A stretch of 5,854 nucleotides of DNA, from assembly GCA_028276215.1 (NCBI GenBank), contig JAPYWT010000176.1, forward strand, positions 1 to 5,854. The letters run 5' to 3'. The number at the start of each line of letters is the position of its first letter. Positions within the stretch are counted from its first letter, which is position 1. The notes under the pieces are model-generated. The model searched no databases. It saw only the letters and a list, made by a program, of their open reading frames with translations, and was not told where the DNA came from. Shown one piece after another: positions 1-5,405 of this stretch. Source of the DNA: Thermoflexus sp. Its GTDB lineage: Bacteria; Chloroflexota; Anaerolineae; B4-G1; DUEL01. Both the position numbers and the translations under genes were made by a program.

Positions 1-2209
1 GCCGTTCTTCCGCATCCAGTTCGGTCAACGCCTCCCGCAGGCGCTCCGGGTCCGTGATGGCCTCTACCAGGTTCTGGATCAGGTCCTCCTTGCGAAGCGC
101 GACGTAGGGGACAGAGTAGGTCTTTGCCGTCGCGACCAGCGATTCCCGAGTGATTCGTTCCAGGCACTGGCGGAGCGAAGCGTCGGGCGGGATGGGGCGG
201 CTCCGCCTTCGCTCGCGATACTGCCGGGACTGCTGGAGGAGAACGTTCAGGCCGGAATCGGGCTCCTGCAGGGCCAGAACCAAATCCAGTTGCTGGAAGT
301 GTTCATCATCCGGATGCCAGCTCAGAGCGGTCGTCACGTAAAAGCGGGCCAGAGCCAGGTCTTCTTCGCTCACGCTGATCGCCGTCAGTGCTCGAAGGTA
401 TACCAGAAACTCCCATAAGGTAAACTCCTTCCGGTCCGCCAGGACTTCCAGGCACTGGCGGGCCGCCGGGAGGTCTCCCCGGTTCAGCGCGAGCAGGGCC
501 AGCCCGGACCAGCCTCCAGCGCTTTTGGGGTCCAGTTCTACCGCTTTCCGGAAACACGCTTCCGCCCGGGGCGGGTCGTTGCCCCATGCCAGCCCCAAAA
601 ACACACAGGGGTCCGGTTCGTTCACGAAGGAGAGGGCCTTTTCTGTCAATGCCTGCGCATCCTGGAGTCGGTCCTCTTCCAAAGCCCGAAGCACTTCTTC
701 GGTCATCTCTATCGCCTGCCGGGGGTAGCGGTCGGGGTCATTCTCCAGGACTCTCCAGCGCGGGATTCTCAGCCGCCGCCACTCCTGGCGGAACTCGTCC
801 CAGAGTTCCACCGGCTGGGAAACGTCCATCAGGCCTTCTTCATCCAGCGACTGCAGCGCAACCATCCGCTCCGCCAGTTTTCCTTTTTGGGAAAAGGCGA
901 AGCGCCGGAGTTCCTCCACGGCCTCCGGGGTGCCCAGGAGGGCGAGAATGTCTATCCAGAGGAAACGGGAGGCGGACTCCCGGAACATTTGGACCAACTG
1001 GGAAAAGACGATCGGGTACCGGGCGACCAGTCCCCGCAATCGTTTCTGGAAAGGCTTTCGGTCTATCTCCCCAGTCTCCCATAATTCCAGCAGTTCATTC
1101 ATCTCTCGGGCCACGCGGTTGGGCATTAACTGGACGAACTGGAAGGTGGGATACCGGTCGGCAATCCCCGGGCCAGGCGCTTTCCGGATCGCGGCCGCCA
1201 TCAGGGCCGACAGAGCCTCTGCCAATCCGCCCGGATATGACATCGCCTGTTCCCAGAGTCGCCGGGCCGTCCGGAAATGACCCAGGTTGGCGGCGGCGGA
1301 TCCGATGACGATCAGGCTGGGCGCGTCCTCTATCTCTTTAATCAGGTGGCGGTGCTGGCGATACAGGCGGTATATTTCCGCATCATCGTTCAGGTATCCC
1401 AGCGTAAGGACCACGCTTTCCAGGCTGGCAGGGGAGTCAACGGAAAGACCCCGGAGCGACCTGGCGGCCGCCTCGGCCGCCTCCCGGTTGCCCAGCATCA
1501 GATGTGCCCGCACCAGAATGATGATCGCGGGTTGCAATCCCGGGGAGTCCTTCAGGAGTTGTTCGGCCACTTCTATGGCCTTCCGGGGCTGTCCGTCCAT
1601 CAGCAGAACTTCCCCCTCCAGCCCCCGGGGGGCAATCCAGCGCGGAGCAAGGGAGGACGCCCGGCGGAAGTGACGGAGGGCAGAGGAGACGTCCCCCGTC
1701 TCCGTCGCCCGCTTCCCCAGTTCCAGTTCGTACACGGCCTCCTCTGCCCGGTCCAGAGGCAGTCCCATCGCTTTGGCGAAATGGGTGAGCAGGTCCTCCA
1801 GTTCATCCAGAAATTCTTGCGCTTCCTTCACCAATTTGCCAGGCAGGATGTCCCGGTACTCCACAAACTCCCGCAACGCACGCCGGGCATGGGCCGTGAG
1901 GTCCATCTCGTCATACATCAGCCCCAGGAGGTAGTAGGTGAGCAGGTTGTCGGGGTCGCGCCGCTGCGCCTCCTCTAGGGTTAGCATCGCCTCTTGCAAG
2001 TTTCCCAGGCTAGCCTGCAGAACTCCCCGGACCATCAGGAGTTCCGGTCGTCGCTGGAGATGCGGGGGGGCCTCATCCAGAACCTGCAGGGCCTCCTTGT
2101 ATTTCTTCTCTTCCTGGAGAGCCTGGACCCGGGAGAGAATCTCTTCCAGTCCGGGCCCCCGGGGGCCCGGTGGCGGCTGAGGGTGTCGGCGTTTGGGTTT
2201 TTTGGCCAT
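1..2209 (-). CDS. Tetratricopeptide-repeat protein, 3' end outside window
   Basis: The frame is open for 736 codons from the ATG at 2209 to the left edge, with no stop or frameshift; the C-terminus is missing. The protein starts with a basic, proline-rich stretch (residues 1-20) and has no signal peptide or membrane segment, so it is probably cytoplasmic. Helical hairpins with TPR spacing are visible at about 21-122, 160-258, 298-328, 500-600 and 610-640. Examples are ALRHFRRASSLAP near 177-189 and ACFRKAVELDP near 551-561. Residues 425-475 look more HEAT-like. After a basic linker (665-673), residues 679-736 form a short helical module with LRKEDLI at 705-711, resembling SAP/Rho-N-like modules; this is a pattern match by eye. 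TPR arrays normally bind other proteins, but no enzymatic motif is visible and no partner is identifiable. It follows the molybdenum-subunit gene after about 255 bp of repeats, so co-transcription is uncertain. Confidence 0.88.
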   Translation of the reverse strand, partial: MAKKPKRRHPQPPPGPRGPGLEEILSRVQALQEEKKYKEALQVLDEAPPHLQRRPELLMVRGVLQASLGNLQEAMLTLEEAQRRDPDNLLTYYLLGLMYDEMDLTAHARRALREFVEYRDILPGKLVKEAQEFLDELEDLLTHFAKAMGLPLDRAEEAVYELELGKRATETGDVSSALRHFRRASSLAPRWIAPRGLEGEVLLMDGQPRKAIEVAEQLLKDSPGLQPAIIILVRAHLMLGNREAAEAAARSLRGLSVDSPASLESVVLTLGYLNDDAEIYRLYRQHRHLIKEIEDAPSLIVIGSAAANLGHFRTARRLWEQAMSYPGGLAEALSALMAAAIRKAPGPGIADRYPTFQFVQLMPNRVAREMNELLELWETGEIDRKPFQKRLRGLVARYPIVFSQLVQMFRESASRFLWIDILALLGTPEAVEELRRFAFSQKGKLAERMVALQSLDEEGLMDVSQPVELWDEFRQEWRRLRIPRWRVLENDPDRYPRQAIEMTEEVLRALEEDRLQDAQALTEKALSFVNEPDPCVFLGLAWGNDPPRAEACFRKAVELDPKSAGGWSGLALLALNRGDLPAARQCLEVLADRKEFTLWEFLVYLRALTAISVSEEDLALARFYVTTALSWHPDDEHFQQLDLVLALQEPDSGLNVLLQQSRQYRERRRSRPIPPDASLRQCLERITRESLVATAKTYSVPYVALRKEDLIQNLVEAITDPERLREALTELDAEER
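2151..2170. repeat. Perfect 20-bp GC palindrome in the TPR gene start
   Basis: CCGGGCCCCC is followed directly by its reverse complement. It occupies nucleotides 40-59 of the TPR coding sequence and encodes part of the Pro/Gly linker (PGPRGPG, residues 14-20). In mRNA it could fold into a very stable GC hairpin just after the ribosome-binding region. It may equally be a by-product of Gly/Pro/Arg codons in a GC-rich genome. Confidence 0.6.
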
Positions 2210-2213
2210 GGTG

Positions 2214-2218
2214 CTCCT
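2214..2218 (-). promoter_or_regulatory. Shine-Dalgarno site of the TPR gene
   Basis: AGGAG lies only 4 nt before the ATG at 2209, a rather short spacer, and supports that start. The heptamer array at 2223-2299 begins 4 nt upstream of this site, so the leader immediately before it is entirely repeat. Confidence 0.7.
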
Positions 2219-2222
2219 TTTT

Positions 2223-2299
2223 GCGTATCGCGAATCGCTTATCGCTTATCGCATATCGCTTATCGCGTAACGCTTATCGCGAATCGCTTATCGCTTATC
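2223..2299. repeat. Heptamer tandem array A (unit GCTTATC, 11 copies)
   Basis: Eleven consecutive 7-bp units lie in perfect phase. Six are GCTTATC; the others are GCGTATC, GCGAATC (twice), GCATATC and GCGTAAC. A twelfth unit, GCGCATG (2300-2306), is decayed. The array lies between the molybdenum-subunit gene and the TPR gene and ends 4 nt before the TPR Shine-Dalgarno site. Its unit differs from the TTTCACG arrays but shares the 7-bp period and one CG step per period. The minus-strand reading (GATAAGC) contains TAA, so any minus-strand frame entering it soon stops. Confidence 0.95.
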
Positions 2300-2316
2300 G
2301 CGCATGGGGTTTGAAT

Positions 2317-2403
2317 GTAGCACAGGCCGCCAGGCACGTTGACGCAGGCTAAAGCCTATGCCACGCAGGCTGACAGCCTGCGCCACGAAAAATTTGGTGC
2401 TAC
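2317..2403. repeat. REP-like palindrome cluster with short terminal inverted repeats
   Basis: GTAGCAC (2317-2323) and GTGCTAC (2397-2403) are exact inverted copies bounding an 87-bp segment. Inside are two 22-bp palindromic units in tandem: 2341-2362, imperfect, with AGGCT-AA-AGCCT; and 2363-2384, with CGCAGGCT-GAC-AGCCTGCG, an 8-bp stem and 3-nt loop. A more decayed unit may precede them. The same palindrome recurs at 4875-4895. The organisation resembles bacterial REP/BIME clusters. There is no T-tract after the stems, so this is not a convincing terminator. Confidence 0.7.
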
Positions 2404-2422
2404 TATCCAACGCCCGCGCTAC

Positions 2423-2469
2423 TTTCACGTCACGTTTCACGTTTCACGGTTCACGTTTCACGGATCACC
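2423..2469. repeat. Heptamer tandem array B (unit TTTCACG)
   Basis: The units are TTTCACG, a 5-bp shortened TCACG, TTTCACG twice, GTTCACG, TTTCACG and a diverged GATCACC. The last unit contains the stop codon of the molybdenum-subunit gene (2465-2467, TGA on the minus strand), so the array begins inside the coding sequence's final codon. It shares a 19-bp identical stretch with array D and is inverted relative to array C. Confidence 0.93.
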
Positions 2470-4696
2470 GTCGCAGCCCCCTCCACACCCGCTCCGGGGT
2501 CAGGGGGAATTCGTGGAACCAGACGCCGGTGGCGTCGCGGACGGCGGCGATGAGGGCCGGCGCGGCCGGAATGAACGGCATCTCCCCCATCCCCCGCGCG
2601 CCCCAGGGCCCGCGCGGGTCCGGCCGCTCCACCAGGACCGGCTCCACCCGCTCCGGGACATCCAGCGCGGTGGGGATCAGGTAGGTGCTGAGCCGGTCGG
2701 TGAGGACCCGGCCCTCCCGGACGATGAAGTTCTCCACGGTGGCCCAGCCCAGGCCCATCACCACCCCGCCCTCTATCTGCCCCTCCACCAGTTGCGGGTT
2801 GACCGCTTTGCCCACATCGTCGGCGCAGACGACGCGGGGAATCCGAATCTGCCCGGTCTCGGTATCCACCTCCACCTCCACCGCTTCCGCCACGTAGCCA
2901 TAGGCGAAGTTGGGGGTGCTGTAGCCGGTCTCCGGATCAAACGGGGTGGTCTTCGGGGCCAGGTAGGTGTATTCGGCCACCGCGGGCCGCTCCTCCGCGC
3001 GCCACTTCTCCAGCGCGGCCGCCGCCGCACCCCGCACGGCGTTCCCGGCCATGAAGGTGGTCCGGGAGGCGGAGGCGGAGCCGGAACTGCCGGGACTGGT
3101 GGCGGTATCCGAGGGGACCAGCCGCACCCGCTCCACCGGAATCCCCAGCGCCTCGGCGGCCATCTGGGTGATGACGGTGTGGGCACCCTGGCCCACTTCA
3201 GCACTGCCAATGTAGACGACAGCCTCATCTATCTGTGCCCCCCCGCGCAGTTCCACCTTCGCCCAGCAGTTCTCCTGGTAGCCGAAGGAGAAGCCGACGT
3301 TCTTGAAACCCGCGGCGAAACCGATGCCCCGGCGGACCGGGCCAGCAGGTTGGGGAAGGTCGGGTTTGCGCCAGCCGGCCTCTGTTTTCGTCCACCCCGC
3401 CGCCGCCGCACAGCGCTCCACCACCTCCACCAGGTTGACGCCGCCGGGGAGAGGGGTGCCCATCGCGGTCAGACTCCCCTCCCGCAGGAGGTTGCGCACC
3501 CGCAACTCCACCGGGTCCATCCCCAGCGCCTCAGCCAGTTTGTTCATCTGCATCTCCGCCAGGAAGATGCCCTGGGGCGCGCCGAAGCCCCGGAAGGCCG
3601 CGCTGGGCGGGTTGTTGGTGTAGTAACCGTCCACGTCCACCTTCACGTTGGGGATTTCGTAGGGGCCGGTACAGGTGACGGTCAGGTTCCCCAGGACCTT
3701 GTTGGTGGTGTAGCAGTAGGCACCGCCGTCGGCGACGACGCGCACTTCGGCCGCCACCAGTTTCCCGTCCCGCGTCGCGCCCCACTTGCAGCGGGCCCAG
3801 GCCGGATGCCGCTTGCCGTGCCCGATGATGGACTCCTCCCGGGTCCAGACGATTTTCACCGGACGGCGGAGTTTCCAGGCCGCCAGGGCCAGAACAATCT
3901 GGACGGACATGTCCTCCCGTCCGCCGAAGGCGCCGCCGATGGCCGGGTAGACCACCCGGACCTGCTCCGGGGGGATGTCCAGCGCGTGGGCAATCTGACG
4001 CTGGTCCTCCCAGGTCCACTGTCCGGCGACGACGACGGTCACCCGGCCCTCCTCGTCTATGTAGGCCAGGCCGGCCTCCGGCTGGAGGTAGGCGTGCTCC
4101 TGGGATGGGAGCCGGTATTCGGCCTCCACGATGACATCGCACCGGGCCCAGGCGGCGTCTACATCCCCCTTGCGAATCTGGTGGTGACTGATCCAGTTCC
4201 CCTCCGTCCGGAGTTCCGGATGGGTGGGGTTGGGGGCACGGGGCGGGTGGAGGGGGTAGGCGTCCGGTTTCATGGCCTCCAGAGGGTCAGTGATGACGGG
4301 GAGGTCCTGGTACTCCACCCGGATGAGGTCACGGGCGCGGGCGGCGGCCTCCTCCGTCTCGGCGACAATGAGGGCCACCTGGTCGCCCACCCAGCGGACG
4401 ACGTCGGCGCCGGGTTTGGCGGAGCCGGGCCCGCAGAGGACGGGCTGGTCGGGGGTCTGAAGGCCGTACTCGTTGACGGGTACGTCCTTCGCGGTGAAAA
4501 TGGCCACGACGCCGGGGACCCGCTCCGCCTCGGCGGTGTCTATGCTCAGGATGCGGGCATGGGGCCGCCCGGCGAAGAGAATTTTGGCATGCAGCATGCC
4601 CGGCATGGAAAAGTCGCCGGGATAACGGGCCTCGCCAGTGACTTTGGCGCGGGCATCTACCCGGGGGATGGATTGGCCGACAATCTGTTCGGGCAT
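2465..4696 (-). CDS. Xanthine dehydrogenase-family molybdopterin-binding subunit
   Basis: The product is a 743-aa molybdenum hydroxylase large subunit of normal length. The N-terminal a/b hammerhead domain spans about residues 15-130; two Moco-binding domains follow at about 150-400 and 415-700. Family motifs are QEHAYLQPE (199-207, Gln199 aligns with bovine XDH Gln767), GGAFGGRED (254-262, Glu261 aligns with Glu802), AFRGFGAPQG (367-376, Arg369 aligns with Arg912), EVGQGAHT (500-507) and GARGMGE (699-705). Glu705 is the expected catalytic base. Such enzymes hydroxylate heterocycles or aldehydes with water as oxygen donor and pass electrons to 2Fe-2S and FAD subunits. No such partner gene is adjacent. 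The CoxL motif AYRCSFR is absent, so it is not a form I CO dehydrogenase. The position equivalent to bovine Arg880 reads Asn337 by ungapped alignment, so xanthine is not the assured substrate. No signal peptide is seen; the enzyme is probably cytoplasmic. Confidence 0.95.
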   Translation of the reverse strand: MPEQIVGQSIPRVDARAKVTGEARYPGDFSMPGMLHAKILFAGRPHARILSIDTAEAERVPGVVAIFTAKDVPVNEYGLQTPDQPVLCGPGSAKPGADVVRWVGDQVALIVAETEEAAARARDLIRVEYQDLPVITDPLEAMKPDAYPLHPPRAPNPTHPELRTEGNWISHHQIRKGDVDAAWARCDVIVEAEYRLPSQEHAYLQPEAGLAYIDEEGRVTVVVAGQWTWEDQRQIAHALDIPPEQVRVVYPAIGGAFGGREDMSVQIVLALAAWKLRRPVKIVWTREESIIGHGKRHPAWARCKWGATRDGKLVAAEVRVVADGGAYCYTTNKVLGNLTVTCTGPYEIPNVKVDVDGYYTNNPPSAAFRGFGAPQGIFLAEMQMNKLAEALGMDPVELRVRNLLREGSLTAMGTPLPGGVNLVEVVERCAAAAGWTKTEAGWRKPDLPQPAGPVRRGIGFAAGFKNVGFSFGYQENCWAKVELRGGAQIDEAVVYIGSAEVGQGAHTVITQMAAEALGIPVERVRLVPSDTATSPGSSGSASASRTTFMAGNAVRGAAAAALEKWRAEERPAVAEYTYLAPKTTPFDPETGYSTPNFAYGYVAEAVEVEVDTETGQIRIPRVVCADDVGKAVNPQLVEGQIEGGVVMGLGWATVENFIVREGRVLTDRLSTYLIPTALDVPERVEPVLVERPDPRGPWGARGMGEMPFIPAAPALIAAVRDATGVWFHEFPLTPERVWRGLRR

Positions 4697-4702
4697 CGGT
4701 AG

Positions 4703-4709
4703 ACCTCCT
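4703..4709 (-). promoter_or_regulatory. Strong Shine-Dalgarno site of the molybdenum-subunit gene
   Basis: AGGAGGT lies 6 nt before the ATG at 4696, a near-perfect anti-16S match at good spacing. It fixes the start, and the protein from there begins with the usual family N-terminus (VGQSIPRVDA). Heptamer array C begins 4 nt upstream. Confidence 0.88.
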
Positions 4710-4713
4710 CGGG

Positions 4714-4776
4714 AAACGTGAAACGTAAAACGTGAAACGTAAGACGTGAAACGTAAGACGTGAAACGTGATGCGTG
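4714..4776. repeat. Heptamer tandem array C (unit AAACGTG, 9 copies)
   Basis: Nine 7-bp units lie in perfect phase: AAACGTG or AAACGTA alternating with AGACGTG, and a last ATGCGTG. The unit is the reverse complement of the unit in arrays B and D. The array fills nearly the whole gap between the stop codon of the methylase remnant (4779-4781) and the Shine-Dalgarno site of the molybdenum-subunit gene (4703-4709), leaving 2 nt on one side and 4 nt on the other. Arrays B and C thus flank that gene as inverted repeats. Confidence 0.95.
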
Positions 4777-4778
4777 AG

Positions 4779-5090
4779 TTAGAACAGGGCCAGTTGGCGT
4801 ACGCAGGGGGCAGTTTCGGCCAACGCCTTTCCTATTGCCTGTGCTTCCCCTGCCATTTCTTCTTTGTCTTCGTAGCGCAGGCTATCAGCCTGCGCCAAAA
4901 ACCAGCCCCAGAGGGTCTCTTCCGGGACGTCGGGCGGGGCAAAGGCCGCCAGCGTGATCATGCGGAAGACGCTTCCCAGCCGCCGCGCCCACCATTTGTG
5001 CATCTGGTAGATGGGCTTCTTGGAGTTTCCCTCCGCCAGTGCGACGGGGTTTAACCGCTCAACGGGGAAATCCAACTCTATGTATCGCAT
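4779..5090 (-). pseudogene. Remnant of a DUF1156-type DNA methylase (103 codons)
   Basis: Residues 1-62 match what I know of the N-terminus of large DUF1156/COG1743-type DNA methylases. The cues are the start MRYIELDFPVERLN, the basic KKPIYQMHKWW segment (24-34) with ARRLGSVFRM after it, and an acidic PEETLW stretch. Intact relatives run to many hundreds of residues, with a SAM-binding glycine motif (DPFMGGGT-like) soon after this point. Here that motif and the rest of the catalytic domain are absent. Homology stops where a 21-bp palindrome encodes exactly codons 66-72 (AQADSLR). A 31-residue tail follows, ending in RQLALF. The tail may be the original C-terminus joined by internal deletion; that is inference. 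The ATG at 5090 is preferred to an earlier in-frame ATG at 5165, because the extra codons derive from intergenic repeat. No clear Shine-Dalgarno site precedes it. Confidence 0.75.
4875..4895. repeat. REP-like palindrome inside the methylase remnant
   Basis: GCGCAGGCT and its exact inverted copy are separated by ATC: a 9-bp stem with a 3-nt loop. It is the same palindrome as the unit at 2363-2384, here occupying exactly seven codons (66-72) of the remnant. Its position at the homology break suggests it inserted there or marks a rearrangement point. Confidence 0.85.
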
Positions 5091-5142
5091 TATGAAAACT
5101 ATCAAAACCAGTAACTGCCTACCCGAGAATCGTTTCCTTAAA

Positions 5143-5290
5143 ACCACGAAGGACACGAAGGCCACACAAAGGGCACGAAGGAATTTTAGTCGTCAGGGGT
5201 TCAGGGGTTAGCCCATTTTTCTAACCCCTAACCCTGACTATTAACCGCTAAACTTTGTGTCCTTGGCGAGTACTTTGTGCCCTTCGTGGT
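5143..5290. repeat. Nested inverted-repeat intergenic element
   Basis: The outer arms are imperfect inverted copies: 5143-5181 (ACCACGAAGG, ACACGAAGG, GCACGAAGG, a 9-bp periodic motif) and 5253-5290 (ending CCCTTCGTGGT). The outermost 18 bases match at 16 positions. Between them lies a second palindrome: 5192-5211 (GTCAGGGGTT...) pairs with 5221-5238 (...AACCCTGAC) around a 9-nt loop with two single-base bulges. No coding frame is credible and no transposase is present. It could be a MITE-like or REP-type element, or several repeats that accumulated together. The flanks 5091-5142 and 5294-5356 hold nothing I can name. Confidence 0.7.
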
Positions 5291-5356
5291 AGATAATTAC
5301 CAAAGCCCTCAAAAATCCGCCGAATCTGTTCCCGTCTCTCCGACTCCATAGGCCAT

Positions 5357-5405
5357 CATCACGTTTCACGTTTCACGTTTCACGCTTCACGCTTCACGTT
5401 TCACG
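5357..5405. repeat. Heptamer tandem array D (unit TTTCACG, 7 copies)
   Basis: A diverged CATCACG is followed by six units in phase: TTTCACG three times, CTTCACG twice, TTTCACG. The final unit contains the TGA stop of fbp (5401-5403 on the minus strand). Orientation matches array B. Read on the minus strand, the unit CGTGAAA carries a TGA, and because 7 is not a multiple of 3, every frame entering it meets a stop within three units. Confidence 0.95.

Noticed and set aside
586..1978. Two long plus-strand frames opposite the TPR gene
   Set aside because: They overlap each other and are antisense to a 736-codon uninterrupted TPR frame; their products are low-complexity and match no family I recognise.
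2465..4696. Carbon monoxide dehydrogenase large subunit (CoxL)
   Set aside because: The form I active-site loop AYRCSFR is absent; the loop is AFRGFGAPQG as in xanthine dehydrogenase-type proteins, and coxM/coxS are not adjacent.
2339..4702. A 787-codon plus-strand open frame opposite the molybdenum-subunit gene
   Set aside because: It is antisense to a gene with full family motifs and its own strong Shine-Dalgarno site. Its product is low-complexity Gly/Arg/His/Pro-rich, typical of a shadow frame in GC-rich DNA, and begins inside REP and heptamer repeats.
4714..4776. CRISPR-like array
   Set aside because: The units are 7 bp and contiguous with no spacers, and there are no cas genes.
5091..5120. 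Sigma-70-like promoter (CATAAT) before the methylase remnant
   Set aside because: The -10-like hexamer overlaps the start codon and no good -35 lies at the right distance.
5091..5165. An earlier in-frame ATG (5165) extending the methylase remnant by 25 codons
   Set aside because: The extra codons are read from the CACGAAGG intergenic repeat, while the family N-terminus begins at the ATG at 5090.
5192..5238. Rho-independent terminator downstream of fbp
   Set aside because: The stem is long, but there is no T-tract after it on the minus strand, and it sits inside a larger inverted repeat, so a repeat element explains it better.
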